Shown here piece by piece: positions 1 to 9,238 of a stretch of DNA of 64,000 nucleotides. Below the pieces are notes generated by a model. That model searched no databases and was not told the DNA's origin. It saw only the letters and a list, made by a program, of their open reading frames with translations. This DNA comes from Hyphomicrobium nitrativorans NL23. GTDB taxonomy: Bacteria; Pseudomonadota; Alphaproteobacteria; Rhizobiales; Hyphomicrobiaceae. How positions within the stretch are numbered: position 1 is the first letter of the stretch; every line of letters begins with the position of its first letter. The DNA lies in assembly GCF_000503895.1 (NCBI RefSeq), contig NC_022997.1:2252501-2316500 (forward strand), written 5' to 3'. The translations under genes and the position numbers were made by a program.

Positions 1-63
1 AGCGCCCAACCGGTGGAACGCATCCGCCACAATGGGCCGTCGTTTGACCATGATGGAGCCCAT
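1..63 (-). CDS. possible 5' end of a leftward gene (partial)
   Basis: A minus-strand frame opens with ATG at 63 (a second in-frame ATG at 51) and stays open to the window edge, giving only about 21 residues that begin MGSIMVKRRPIVADAF. It would be divergent from the acyltransferase gene at 123. There is no clear ribosome binding site and the piece is too short to assign to a family, so it may equally be non-coding leader DNA. Confidence 0.25.
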   Translation of the reverse strand, partial: MGSIMVKRRPIVADAFHRLGA

Positions 64-122
64 ACTTAAGGCATAGTCCCATCTCTCGGGCCGCCCGGCC
101 CATCTCTCAGGATCCACTCTCG

Positions 123-3100
123 ATGGTCAAAGCCCTGATCACCAGCCGCCGCTTCGCGCCGTTGTTTTGGTGCCAGTTTCTCTCGGCTTTGAACGACAAC
201 TTTGTCAAGAACGCCCTGGTCATCCTGATTCTTTTCACGGTTGGCTCGGAGGAGGGCGGCCCTCTCGTCGCGCTCGCAGGGGCCGTACTTGTCGCTCCGT
301 TCTTCATCCTGTCGGGCATCGCAGGCGAACTCGCCGACCGCCACGACAAAGCGGTGGTGGCAGAAAAACTGAAACGCGCCGAAATCCCGGTGGCCGTCGT
401 CGCGGCCGCTGGCTTCCTGATGCAATCGATTCCCCTCCTGTTCGTCGCACTCGGCCTCTACGGCGTGATCGCGGCGCTGTTCGGGCCCATCAAGTACGGT
501 ATCCTGCCCGCGCTGCTCCAGCCACGCGAGCTTCCCGCGGGCAACGCGTTCGTCGAAAGCGCGACCTTCACCGCGATCCTGATCGGCACCATCGGTGGCG
601 GCCTGGCCGCCAGCAATGCGGGGGGCGTCTGGCTGCTTGCCGGGCTCGTCGTCGGCCTGGCGGCGTTGTGCTGGTTCGCGGCGAGCCTCATCCCGAAGAT
701 GGGCGCGGCCGCACCGGGCCTCGCCATCGACTTCAATCCCGTGACGTCGACCGCCGCGCTCATCCGGCAGCTTCGCGCCGAGCGGCGGCTGTGGGTCGGC
801 GCGCTCATCGTGTCATGGTTCTGGCTGGTCGGCATGGTGGCGCTCGCGCTGCTGCCGGTGCTGTTAAAGGATACGATGGGCGGCAACGAGAACGTCGTCA
901 TTCTCGCGCTCGTCGTTTTCACGCTCGGCATCGCGGTGGGCTCGGCGCTCGCTGCGCGCGCCAGCAAGACACGGCCGAACCTTGCGCTTGTCCCCATCGG
1001 CGCATTGCTCATGGGCCTGTTCCTGCTCGATCTTGCGCTCACCACGTCCGGCATCGCGCCGAGGGCCGAAGTCCTGACGGTTGCGGCGTTGCTCAAGACG
1101 GTGAGCGGCTGGCGCGTGCTCGTCGATCTTTTCGGGCTTGCGGTGGCCGGCGGCCTCTTCATCGTGCCATCCTTCGCCGCCGTTCAGCTTTGGGCGCCGC
1201 AGGCCGAAAAAGCGCGTGTGATCGCGGCCTGTAACGTGATCGCGGCCGTCTTCATGACAGCCGGAAGCCTCGGCGCCGCCGTCGCGCAGTGGAACGGCGC
1301 GGGCCTCGTCCTGTTGCTCACGGTGCTGGGCTTCGCGAACTTCCTCGCCATGGCGTTCATTCTGAGAGCCTGGGGCAAGGAGGGTGCGCAGGACGTCGGT
1401 GCGTTCCTGTTCAAGACCTTCATGGGGCTTGAGGTGAAGGGCTACGAGAACCTGCCGCCAGAAGGCACGCGCGCCATTATCGCGCCCAACCACGTGAGTC
1501 TGCTCGACGCGCCGCTCATGCACGCGATCCTGCCCTCGCACGCCGCCTTCGCCATCGACACGGGCTGGTCGGAAAAGGGCTGGCTCAGGCCGCTGCTCAA
1601 GTTCGTCAAGACGCACGCCATCGATCCCGCCCGCCCGCTCGGCACGCGCCACCTGATCCACGCGGTCAAGGACGGCGAGACGATCGTGATCTTCCCCGAA
1701 GGCCGCCTCACCGTGACGGGCGGCCTGATGAAGGTCTACGACGGCACGGCGATGATCGCCGACAAGGCGGATGCCGTGATCGTGCCGGTGCGCATCGACG
1801 GGCCCGAGCGCAGCCACTTCGGCTATTTGAACCGCTTCCAGGCGCGCAAGACGATGTTCCCCAAGACCACCGTCACGATCCTGCCGCCCGTGAGGCTGCC
1901 CGTGCCGGAAGGCCTCAAGGGGAAGGCGCGACGCCAGGCAGCCGGGATGGCGCTGCAGGATCTGATGGTCGATGCCGCGGTCAAGACCGCGAACCTCGAT
2001 CAGACGCTCTTCTCCGCCCTCGTCGAAGCCAAGGCGATGCGCGACACGGGCAAGCTCGCCATCGAGGACCCGCTCGGGACCAAACTCTCTTATGGAAAGC
2101 TGATCCTCGGCGCGCAGGTGCTGGGTGCAAAGCTCGCCGGTCTCGCGCCCGCCGGTGCGTCGGTTGGCGTCATGCTGCCGAACTCGGCCGGCGTCGCCGT
2201 AACGTTCTTCGCGCTGCAGACCATCGGCCGCGTGCCCGCGATGCTGAACTTCACTGCCGGTCCGCAGAACGTCGCGGCCGCCTGCACGGCCGTCAAAGCC
2301 GAAGTCGTGCTCACGAGCCGGGTGTTCGTGGAGAAGGCGCACCTGGAGCCGGTGATCGAACGGCTAAAGGAGGAGGGGCGGCGCATCGTCTATCTCGAAG
2401 ACGTGCGCGCCACCATCGGTCTTGGAGACAAGCTGCGCGGTATCTTCCGCGGCAAGCGCCCGCAGGTGGAGCGCGACGCGAACGACCCCGCCGTGATCCT
2501 GTTCACCTCAGGCTCGGAAGGTCTGCCGAAGGGCGTCGTGCTTAGCCACCGAAACATGCTGGCCAACGCCATGCAGAGCCTCACGCGCGTCGTCGTCAAC
2601 GGCGAGGACAAGGTCTTCAACGTGCTCCCGGTGTTCCACTCGTTCGGGCTCACGGCGGGTCTCGTCATGCCGCTGGTCGCAGGCGTGCCGGTCTATCTCT
2701 ATCCGACGCCGCTGCACTATCGCATCGTGCCGGAGCTCGTGTACGGCTCGAACGCCACCATCCTGTTCGGCACCGATACCTTCCTCAACGGTTACGCCCG
2801 CACCGCGCACCCTTACGACTTCGCGCGCGTCCGCCTGATCCTCGCCGGCGCCGAAGCCGTGAAGGAGCGCACGCGCCACATCTACATGGAGAAGTTCGGC
2901 GTCCGCATCCTCGAAGGCTACGGCGTGACGGAGACCGCGCCCGTGCTCGCGATCAACACGCCGCTCGCCAACAAGTCGGGCTCCGTCGGGCGCCTGTCGC
3001 CGTTAATGGAAGCGCGCCTCGAACCCGTGCCCGGCATCGAAGAAGGTGGCCGCCTTTACGTGCGCGGCCCGAACGTGATGCTGGGCTACATGCGCGCCGA

Positions 3101-3581
3101 GAATCCCGGCGTGCTTGAGCCGCCCGACGACGGCTGGCACGACACCGGCGACATCGTCGCCATCGACGCGCAGGGCTTCCTCACCATCAAGGGACGCGCC
3201 AAGCGCTTCGCCAAGATCGCGGGCGAGATGGTTTCGCTGGCGGCGGTGGAGGCCTTGGCCGCCGAGCTGTGGCCAGCGGCGACCAGCGTCGTCGTCGCGC
3301 TTCCCGACGCGCGCAAGGGCGAACGCCTCGTGCTGATGACGACCGAAGGCGCGGCGACGCGCGACGGGTTCGGCCGGTTTGCGCGCGGTAAGGGCGCCAG
3401 CGAGTTGATGGTGCCGGCGGACGTGCTCGCCGTTTCCAGCGTTCCGTTGCTCGGCAGCGGCAAGCCGGATTACGTCGCAGCGCTTGCTCTCGCGAAAGAG
3501 AAGATGAGCGGCCCGAGAAAGCCGGAGGCGCTCGTGCCGGAGCCCGCACTCGCGGTGCCGGGCACGTCCCGCCCCGCATAA
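123..3581 (+). CDS. aas: trifunctional LplT-type MFS / PlsC acyltransferase / acyl-ACP synthetase (Aas-like)
   Basis: This 1152-residue inner-membrane protein probably recycles lysophospholipids: the MFS part flips them inward, the PlsC part re-acylates them, and the AMP-binding part activates fatty acids. Residues 1-410 are hydrophobic with the N-terminal MFS signature QFLSALNDNFVKNAL. The PlsC domain follows, with the catalytic H-x4-D motif NHVSLLD near residue 455 and FPEGR about 65 residues later. The adenylate-forming domain has TSGSEGLPKG near residue 792 and YGVTE and DTGD motifs further on. In E. coli LplT and Aas are separate proteins; the fused form is known in other bacteria. The start is the first ATG in frame. 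The gene is monocistronic and ends at a bidirectional terminator. Confidence 0.9.
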   Translation: MVKALITSRRFAPLFWCQFLSALNDNFVKNALVILILFTVGSEEGGPLVALAGAVLVAPFFILSGIAGELADRHDKAVVAEKLKRAEIPVAVVAAAGFLMQSIPLLFVALGLYGVIAALFGPIKYGILPALLQPRELPAGNAFVESATFTAILIGTIGGGLAASNAGGVWLLAGLVVGLAALCWFAASLIPKMGAAAPGLAIDFNPVTSTAALIRQLRAERRLWVGALIVSWFWLVGMVALALLPVLLKDTMGGNENVVILALVVFTLGIAVGSALAARASKTRPNLALVPIGALLMGLFLLDLALTTSGIAPRAEVLTVAALLKTVSGWRVLVDLFGLAVAGGLFIVPSFAAVQLWAPQAEKARVIAACNVIAAVFMTAGSLGAAVAQWNGAGLVLLLTVLGFANFLAMAFILRAWGKEGAQDVGAFLFKTFMGLEVKGYENLPPEGTRAIIAPNHVSLLDAPLMHAILPSHAAFAIDTGWSEKGWLRPLLKFVKTHAIDPARPLGTRHLIHAVKDGETIVIFPEGRLTVTGGLMKVYDGTAMIADKADAVIVPVRIDGPERSHFGYLNRFQARKTMFPKTTVTILPPVRLPVPEGLKGKARRQAAGMALQDLMVDAAVKTANLDQTLFSALVEAKAMRDTGKLAIEDPLGTKLSYGKLILGAQVLGAKLAGLAPAGASVGVMLPNSAGVAVTFFALQTIGRVPAMLNFTAGPQNVAAACTAVKAEVVLTSRVFVEKAHLEPVIERLKEEGRRIVYLEDVRATIGLGDKLRGIFRGKRPQVERDANDPAVILFTSGSEGLPKGVVLSHRNMLANAMQSLTRVVVNGEDKVFNVLPVFHSFGLTAGLVMPLVAGVPVYLYPTPLHYRIVPELVYGSNATILFGTDTFLNGYARTAHPYDFARVRLILAGAEAVKERTRHIYMEKFGVRILEGYGVTETAPVLAINTPLANKSGSVGRLSPLMEARLEPVPGIEEGGRLYVRGPNVMLGYMRAENPGVLEPPDDGWHDTGDIVAIDAQGFLTIKGRAKRFAKIAGEMVSLAAVEALAAELWPAATSVVVALPDARKGERLVLMTTEGAATRDGFGRFARGKGASELMVPADVLAVSSVPLLGSGKPDYVAALALAKEKMSGPRKPEALVPEPALAVPGTSRPA

Positions 3582-3586
3582 AAGAA

Positions 3587-3615
3587 AAACGGGGTGGCGA
3601 AAGCCCACCCCGTTT
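3587..3615. terminator. bidirectional rho-independent terminator
   Basis: A perfect 11-bp stem (AAACGGGGTGG / CCACCCCGTTT) with a 7-nt loop lies between the convergent acyltransferase and SPFH genes. Rightward the stem ends in TTTCTCC. Leftward it runs into TTTTTCTTTTATG, the stronger U-tract, so it can end both transcripts. Confidence 0.85.
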
Positions 3616-3645
3616 CTCCATCCGACCCTAAACGATTATGACGGC

Positions 3646-4650
3646 TTAAACCTGCGGCACCCCGGATGAACGCCCGCCGCCGGAAGGCTTGGCCGCACCG
3701 CGCTGAGGAGCCGCGCCGCTGCCGTTTCCGCCGCCTCCGCTGAAGGCTTCCCGGGTGATCTCCGTGAGGCCCGCGAGCGAGCCAATCACGGATGACGCTT
3801 CGAGCGGCATCAGCACGACTTTCTGGTTCGGCGCCTTCGCAAGAGCTTCGAGAGCCTTCACGTAATTGTTGGCGACGAAGTAATTGATCGCCTGAACGCT
3901 TCCCGATGCGATGGCATCCGACACCATCTGCGTCGCCTTCGCTTCGGCTTCCGCCTCGCGCTCGCGCGCTTCCGCATCCTTGAACGCCGCTTCGCGCCGG
4001 CCTTCGGCTTCCAGCACCACGGCCTGCTTCTCGCCTTCGGCCTTGAGGATCGCGGCTGCCCGCAGGCCTTCGCTCTCCAGGATCTGCGCGCGCTTCTCGC
4101 GCTCGGCCTTCATCTGCCGCGCCATGGCGTCGATGAGATCGCGCGGCGGCGCGATGTCCTTGATCTCGATGCGCGTGACCTTCACGCCCCAGCTCTCGGT
4201 GGCCTGATCCACCACGTCGAGCAGTTTGGCGTTGATGACGTCGCGGTTCGAAAGCAGCTCGTCGAGATCCATCGAGCCCATGACGGTGCGGATGTTCGTC
4301 ATGGTGAGGTTCACGATCGCGTTTTCGAGGTGATCGACCTCGTAGGCGGATCTGGCAGCATTCAGCACTTGGAAGAACGCGACGCCATCGACGCGCACCA
4401 TCGCGTTGTCGCGCGTGATCACGTCCTGGCTCGGAATTTCGAGCACCTGTTCCTTGACGTTCACGTGATGGCCGATGCGTTCGACGACGGGGACGAGGAA
4501 ATGCAGCCCCGGCGTGAGCGTCCGGGTGTAGCGGCCGAAACTTTCGACGGTGTAGTTGTAACCCTGAGGAATGATCTTGACCGTGGACCACAGCACCGCC
4601 GCCGCCAGCACGATCAGAAGGATACCGAAAACCTCGAAGCCGTTGAACAT
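3646..4650 (-). CDS. qmcA: SPFH/Band 7 membrane protein (paraslipin/QmcA-like)
   Basis: A 334-residue stomatin-family scaffold protein. It has one N-terminal membrane segment (residues 5-25), then the SPFH core with GLHFLVPVVERI and EIPSQDVITRDNAMV, then a charged Ala/Glu-rich helix (residues 170-240) that should form the oligomerising coiled coil. The tail is Gly/Ser/Pro-rich with a run of glycines. Such proteins form ring-like membrane assemblies linked to membrane-protein quality control. The usual NfeD-type partner is not encoded on either side. The gene is 125 nt downstream of ferrochelatase on the same strand but is probably transcribed separately. Confidence 0.9.
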   Translation of the reverse strand: MFNGFEVFGILLIVLAAAVLWSTVKIIPQGYNYTVESFGRYTRTLTPGLHFLVPVVERIGHHVNVKEQVLEIPSQDVITRDNAMVRVDGVAFFQVLNAARSAYEVDHLENAIVNLTMTNIRTVMGSMDLDELLSNRDVINAKLLDVVDQATESWGVKVTRIEIKDIAPPRDLIDAMARQMKAEREKRAQILESEGLRAAAILKAEGEKQAVVLEAEGRREAAFKDAEAREREAEAEAKATQMVSDAIASGSVQAINYFVANNYVKALEALAKAPNQKVVLMPLEASSVIGSLAGLTEITREAFSGGGGNGSGAAPQRGAAKPSGGGRSSGVPQV

Positions 4651-4775
4651 ATGGATCCTCTCCCGGAGGGCGGATGAGACGTTAACGAAAGCATCTGAGC
4701 ATAGGCCCGTTCCGGGCTGCCGTCAGCGCCGACGTCGGTTGATCCTTACTCTGTCGGTTATCTTTGTGGCAGCCC

Positions 4776-5834
4776 TCAGACCCAGCCTGAAATCTCGCGG
4801 CGCACGACGGCCTCTATAACGTCCACCCCATCGTCGCTATCGTTGAGCGCCGGGAGGTAGGCGAACTTCTCGCCTCCGCCGCCCTCGAAGATGTGCCGGT
4901 TCTCGCCGTCCAGCTCTTCGAGCGTCTCCAGGCAGTCGGCCGAGAAGCCAGGCGCCACAAGCGCGAGCCGCTTGATGCCCTCCGCGGCGAGCCGCTCGAC
5001 GGTCTTGTCGGTATAGGGTTCGAGCCAGGGGTCGTTGCCGAACCGCGATTGGAAGGTCGTGAGCCAGCGGTCTTCGGGCCAGCCCAGCGCCTCGCGCAGA
5101 AGCCGCGACGTCTTCTGGCACTGGCAATGATAGGGGTCGCCCTGCTCGAAGTATTTGACCGGCATGCCGTGGAACGTCGCGACGATGCGCTCGGGCTCGA
5201 AGTCGAGCTTGGCGAGGCTCGCCTTCATCGAGCGGGCGAGGCGGTCGATGTACGTCGGATCGTCGTGATAGGCGGGGGCGACGCGCACAGCGGGCTGCCA
5301 CCGCATCTTCATGAGCGCGCGAAAGGCCTGGTCGCAGGCGGTGGCCGACGTCGCGGCGGCATACTGGGGATAGAGCGGCACGAGCAGGATGCGCTCGCAA
5401 CCCGCAGCGAACAGCGCGTCGAGCCGGCTTTCCGTGGAAGGGTTGGCATAGCGCATCGCCCAATCGACGATGACGTGCGGCGCGTCCGAAAGGCGTTTCG
5501 AGAGCTTTTCCGCTTGCGATCGCGTGATGGTCTTGAGCGGGCCTTCGTCCTTCTCGTCGTTCCAGATGGTGGCGTAGTCTTTCCCCTTCCGCCCGGGCCG
5601 GACCGTGAGGATGATGAGGTTGAGGATCGGCCACCACTTCCAGCGCGGCTCCTCGATCACGCGCCGGTCCGACAGGAACTCCTTGAGGTAGCGGCGCATG
5701 GCCCAATAGCCGGTGCCGTCCGGCGTGCCGAGGTTCAGGAGCAGCACGCCCACCCGACCGTGGCTGACGTCCGGATGATCCTTCGGCCAGTGGCTGCGAT
5801 CCGGCTCGAAGCCGTTGTCAGCTTTCGTCAACAT
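4776..5834 (-). CDS. hemH: ferrochelatase (protoporphyrin/coproporphyrin ferrochelatase)
   Basis: The enzyme inserts ferrous iron into the porphyrin ring in the last steps of heme synthesis. The 352-residue product has VGVLLLNLGTPDGTGYWAMR at the N terminus, the catalytic histidine motif ATFHGMPVKYFEQGDPYHCQ in the middle, and FQSRFGNDPWLEPYTD followed by PGFSADCLETLEE at the C terminus, all typical of HemH. The frame is open further upstream. The start at 5834 (MLTKADN) was chosen because it begins close to the conserved region and has a GGGAG element upstream. It is oriented head-to-tail with the CHAD gene at 5949-6938. Confidence 0.92.
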   Translation of the reverse strand: MLTKADNGFEPDRSHWPKDHPDVSHGRVGVLLLNLGTPDGTGYWAMRRYLKEFLSDRRVIEEPRWKWWPILNLIILTVRPGRKGKDYATIWNDEKDEGPLKTITRSQAEKLSKRLSDAPHVIVDWAMRYANPSTESRLDALFAAGCERILLVPLYPQYAAATSATACDQAFRALMKMRWQPAVRVAPAYHDDPTYIDRLARSMKASLAKLDFEPERIVATFHGMPVKYFEQGDPYHCQCQKTSRLLREALGWPEDRWLTTFQSRFGNDPWLEPYTDKTVERLAAEGIKRLALVAPGFSADCLETLEELDGENRHIFEGGGGEKFAYLPALNDSDDGVDVIEAVVRREISGWV

Positions 5835-5948
5835 TTCGAGGTTTGCTCCCGCGTCCGTCTTCCCGCATGGACGTTCTACGCACATCCGCCACGGTCAGAT
5901 GCGCGTTTCGAGCGGCGTAGGCAAGTCCGGCAGACCCCGAAGGTGGGG

Positions 5949-6938
5949 TCAGGAGCGGGAAAAAGCTTGCTTTTTCGAGGATGTAGATCGGGGATGGCCG
6001 CTCTTTTCCGCCTCCGCATCGATCGCAGCCTTTGCCGCAGCCGCATCCCATAGGGTCGCGATCCAGTGACCGTGGGCTTTGGGCGATGCAGCGAACAGCA
6101 TGTCCCCGCGAGGTTCCGCGAGGCGTCTCAGCATATGCTGACGCGCCGCAATCACGGTCAGTACGGTCTCGATCTCGGCGTCGGAGAGCGTCCCCGCATC
6201 GAGCGCAGCAAGGCGGGTTTTAAGGAGCGCGAGGTCGTGGTCGTCGCCGAGAATCTGGGACAGTTCCCGCGCCGCCGCCACGCGCGCCTCGAACATGTCG
6301 GGCCAAAGCCGGGTGAGAAGCGCCATGTGCCGCCAATGGGCCTGCACCGCCTTGCGAAACGTGTGGAAGTCCTCGTCGTCGCCGGTCGCGTACGCCGTGA
6401 CCAGGCTTTTCCGCCCGCGCCGGTAGACGCGCAAAAGCCCCGCGACCAGCGTGGACGTGCTTTTGGGACTGAGCTTGAGATCGCGAAAGCTTTTGAGCGC
6501 GGCCGTCAGGTCGGCCCGAACGTCGGAGAGCGTGGCCGGGTCGACGGCGCCGCCGGCCGCCCCCCCATCCTCCGCAGCGCGGGCATCGAGGAAAGCCCCC
6601 CTTGCGCGGCGGAGCGCTGCGCGTGCCTCGTCGTCTGCGGTCGTTGCTTCGAGCTGCACCAGCGTTTCGATCACCACATGATCGTCGCGCACAGAGGACA
6701 GCCGGCCTGCAATTTCCCGAAAGCGGGCGTTCTCCGTCTGGAACACCTCTTCTCCGAGCCCTTCGCGTCCGAGCCGCAACAGCGCGCGAAGACGCTTCAG
6801 GCATTTGCGCGCTTCATGCACCTCCGTCGCGACATCGACACCGGCCGCGAGTTGGCCAAGCGCGCGCTCGATCTGTTCGGTGCCGATCCTGCGGAAATCC
6901 TTTGTGATCGGCTCGTGGAGCCTGAAACGGAAGGCCAT
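5949..6938 (-). CDS. CHAD domain protein
   Basis: A 329-residue helical protein beginning MAFRFRLHEPI, with the CHAD hallmark VHEARKCLKRLRALLRL near residue 45 and further conserved histidines and arginines (FRKAVQAHWRHM, LGDDHDLALL). CHAD domains bind inorganic polyphosphate and often accompany CYTH domains or polyphosphate enzymes. Here it stands alone. The frame extends upstream to 7436, but that part has no family similarity and the ATG at 6938 begins exactly at the domain, so 6938 was chosen. The C-terminal region continues past the core with Ala-rich helices. Confidence 0.85.
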   Translation of the reverse strand: MAFRFRLHEPITKDFRRIGTEQIERALGQLAAGVDVATEVHEARKCLKRLRALLRLGREGLGEEVFQTENARFREIAGRLSSVRDDHVVIETLVQLEATTADDEARAALRRARGAFLDARAAEDGGAAGGAVDPATLSDVRADLTAALKSFRDLKLSPKSTSTLVAGLLRVYRRGRKSLVTAYATGDDEDFHTFRKAVQAHWRHMALLTRLWPDMFEARVAAARELSQILGDDHDLALLKTRLAALDAGTLSDAEIETVLTVIAARQHMLRRLAEPRGDMLFAASPKAHGHWIATLWDAAAAKAAIDAEAEKSGHPRSTSSKKQAFSRS

Positions 6939-7402
6939 GGGAGAGTATGCTCGCTGACGGCGTGTGGAATTAACGGGAAGGAGTGTAGCCAGTCCGCATG
7001 ACGGTTCGGCGACACTGGAAGGATTTGGAAAACAGTGCGTTTTTGCCGAATGCTTATTGCGGCATCGCTGACCGGCAGCCCCGCTGGGAACTGCAACTCG
7101 TGTGCACACGCTAAAATGCTGTCTCAGGCGCTTCGGACGGGTAAGATACCACGCGGGGCAAAGGGCGCATGCCCCTTCGTTGTGACGCAAGCGTGCAAAT
7201 ATGACGGTGTCTGCTGGGAGGCGCCGACGCTTGCTGCTCGGGCGTTCCGAGCTGCCGTCCGTCGTACTTTTAACCTTGGGCGGTATCCTCCAACCGCCCC
7301 CGCAAGGCCCGCCCGTCCGGCCGGGCGACTCGGCTCTACAATTCGTCCGATTCCGGGGGTATCCTAATCCGAGTCTCCCAATAGCAAGGCGCTCGAACAA
7401 CC
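6939..7402. other. divergent intergenic region without a gene
   Basis: This 464-nt gap separates the leftward CHAD gene from the rightward DUF1499 gene. It contains two small hairpins, GGGGCA/TGCCCC at 7155-7175 and GGGCGG/CCGCCC at 7278-7299. No frame in it shows protein-like composition or a convincing start. It presumably carries both promoters. Confidence 0.5.
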
Positions 7403-8263
7403 ATGGTCGCTGAACTCGAAAGAGAGCCGGCTGCAAGCCGTTGGGCGACCCGGGCCGCGCTGTTCGCCTTCGGCCTTCTCGTGACGGCCGCGTTCCTGCA
7501 TCGTGTCGTCGGCATGGCCACGCCCGTGGCCTTCAACCTCGTGATGGTGGCGCTGGGGATCGCCGTCTTCTCGATCCTCGCCGCGATGGTTGCCGCCTTG
7601 ATCATCTGGCACACCGGCCGCCCCGGCACCGCGCGGGTTCTTTTCGCCGTGACGTTGAGCCTCGCGTTGATCGCCCTGCCGCTTGTCGGCATCGCGTGGG
7701 TGCGCGAGCACCCGCTCGTGAGCGACATCACCACCGACTTCGGCAACCCGCCGAGGTTCTCCGCCGTGCTGCGCCTGCGCGGGCCCGGCAGCAATTCGCC
7801 TGTTTACGACCGCGCCCGTTTCGAGGACGAACAGCAGCGCGCCTATTCGGATATTCGCCCGATCCGCATCGATCGATCGAGCGAGGACGTGTACGCGGCC
7901 GCAGTCGATGCCGTGAAGCGTCTTAAGATGACGCCCGAGCGCGAGGAGCCGCCCAATCTCGAAGCCGGCACGCCTGGAATGATCGAGGCCGTCGATCGCT
8001 CGCTGATCATGGGACTTTACGACGACATCGCAATCCGCGTGGCGGGCAACGCGGAAACGGCTCGCGTGGATATTCGCTCGGCGCAGCGCTTCGCCACCGG
8101 CGACATGGGCCGCAACGCCGAGCGCGTCCGCGAGTTGATCAAGGAGATCCACGCCCGCATCGACGCGTCCGTGCCGACGGCGCGGGAAACGAAAGAGGAA
8201 GCGCCCGCCGCTGCTAAGCGGGAGCGAGGGAGCCGCTCAGCGTCTGACCGTCGCCGCAGGTGA
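7403..8263 (+). CDS. DUF1499 family membrane protein
   Basis: A 286-residue protein with three predicted membrane segments in the first 100 residues (about 14-35, 42-68 and 76-97), followed by a soluble DUF1499 domain. That domain has the pattern of an early PPRFSAVL stretch, a central YAAAVDAVKRLKM helix and the late DIAIRVAG/DIRSAQRFATGDMGRNAERV segment. The function of the family is unknown. The C-terminal 30 residues are charged and low-complexity. Its last 50 nt overlap the 3' end of the convergent hydrolase gene. Confidence 0.85.
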   Translation: MVAELEREPAASRWATRAALFAFGLLVTAAFLHRVVGMATPVAFNLVMVALGIAVFSILAAMVAALIIWHTGRPGTARVLFAVTLSLALIALPLVGIAWVREHPLVSDITTDFGNPPRFSAVLRLRGPGSNSPVYDRARFEDEQQRAYSDIRPIRIDRSSEDVYAAAVDAVKRLKMTPEREEPPNLEAGTPGMIEAVDRSLIMGLYDDIAIRVAGNAETARVDIRSAQRFATGDMGRNAERVRELIKEIHARIDASVPTARETKEEAPAAAKRERGSRSASDRRRR

Positions 8264-9122
8264 CCAGCCCGCGTGCGATCAGGTGTTCCACATGCGCCTG
8301 CACCGAGAGTGCGGCGGCGCGTACGAGTTTGCCGTCGATCGTCGGATAGACGACGGGCACGATGGCCTCCACGCTCTCGCGCCCGCCGCGGATCGCATCG
8401 AGCACCTGTTCCTCGCGCCAACGCCGATGCAGCAGATAGGCGCGCACCGTCCGTTGCGGTTCTTCCAGCCGGTCGCCATGGCCCGGCAGATAGACGGTCT
8501 CGCGGCGTGCAAGCAGAAGTTGGAGCGAGGCCACATAGTCCGCCATATGCCCTTCGGGCGGCGCGACGAGAGTCGTGTTCCAGGCCATCACGTGATCCCC
8601 GGAAAAGAGAATGTTGCGCCCGACGAGCGCGAAGCAGAGATGGTCCGGCGCGTGGCCGGGCGTGTGGATCGCCTCAAACGCCCACTCCGGGCCTTCGACA
8701 ACGTCGTGATGATCGACCCGCACGTCGGGCGCGAAAACGTAATCGATGAACTCGGAGCCCTGAGGCTGGATCGCAGGACCGTGCGCTGCGATGTCCGTGC
8801 GGCCATAGCCGTAGATCGGCGCGCCCGTGGCGTCGCGGAGGGCGGCCGCACCGTCCACATGATCGCGATGCGCGTGCGTGACGAGGATCTGCCGGATCGG
8901 GCGGCCAGCCGCGGCTTTCAGGATCGCGGCGCGGTGGGCGTCGTCGGCGGGACCGGGATCGATGACGGCAAGCTCGGTCATTCCGACGAGATACGTGTTC
9001 GTCCCCTTGAACGTCAGCGGGCTCGGATTGTTCGCGACGAGACGCACCACGCCAGGGCTCACCGGCGCAGGCAGGCCGTAGTCGAAGCTCATGCTCGTCT
9101 TGAAAGTGAGATCGTGCGCCAT
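8214..9122 (-). CDS. MBL-fold metallo-hydrolase (LACTB2-like)
   Basis: A 302-residue cytoplasmic metallo-beta-lactamase-fold hydrolase. The zinc ligands are visible as THAHRDHVDG, HTPGHAPDH, SGDHV and PGHGD in the order expected for the family. The region after residue 230 looks like the winged-helix tail of LACTB2-type proteins. The substrate cannot be told from sequence. The start at 9122 (MAHDLTF) is the first that gives a family-length product; the frame is open upstream but unlike protein. It overlaps the convergent DUF1499 gene by 50 nt at the 3' end. Confidence 0.87.
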   Translation of the reverse strand: MAHDLTFKTSMSFDYGLPAPVSPGVVRLVANNPSPLTFKGTNTYLVGMTELAVIDPGPADDAHRAAILKAAAGRPIRQILVTHAHRDHVDGAAALRDATGAPIYGYGRTDIAAHGPAIQPQGSEFIDYVFAPDVRVDHHDVVEGPEWAFEAIHTPGHAPDHLCFALVGRNILFSGDHVMAWNTTLVAPPEGHMADYVASLQLLLARRETVYLPGHGDRLEEPQRTVRAYLLHRRWREEQVLDAIRGGRESVEAIVPVVYPTIDGKLVRAAALSVQAHVEHLIARGLVTCGDGQTLSGSLAPA

Positions 9123-9238
9123 CGGCCCTCGAAACTGCCGTAAGCCGTCAAACTTAAGGCGTTTCTGGCGCGGATAGAAGCGGCATGGGGTCGCTTGCCG
9201 CGGAGCGTTCCGGTTTAGCGGAGACCTCGCACAGTTTC

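Noticed and set aside
864-2342. Minus-strand open frame of nearly 500 codons opposite the acyltransferase/synthetase gene
   Set aside because: Lies entirely inside a gene with clear MFS, PlsC and AMP-binding motifs; composition is typical of an antisense frame.
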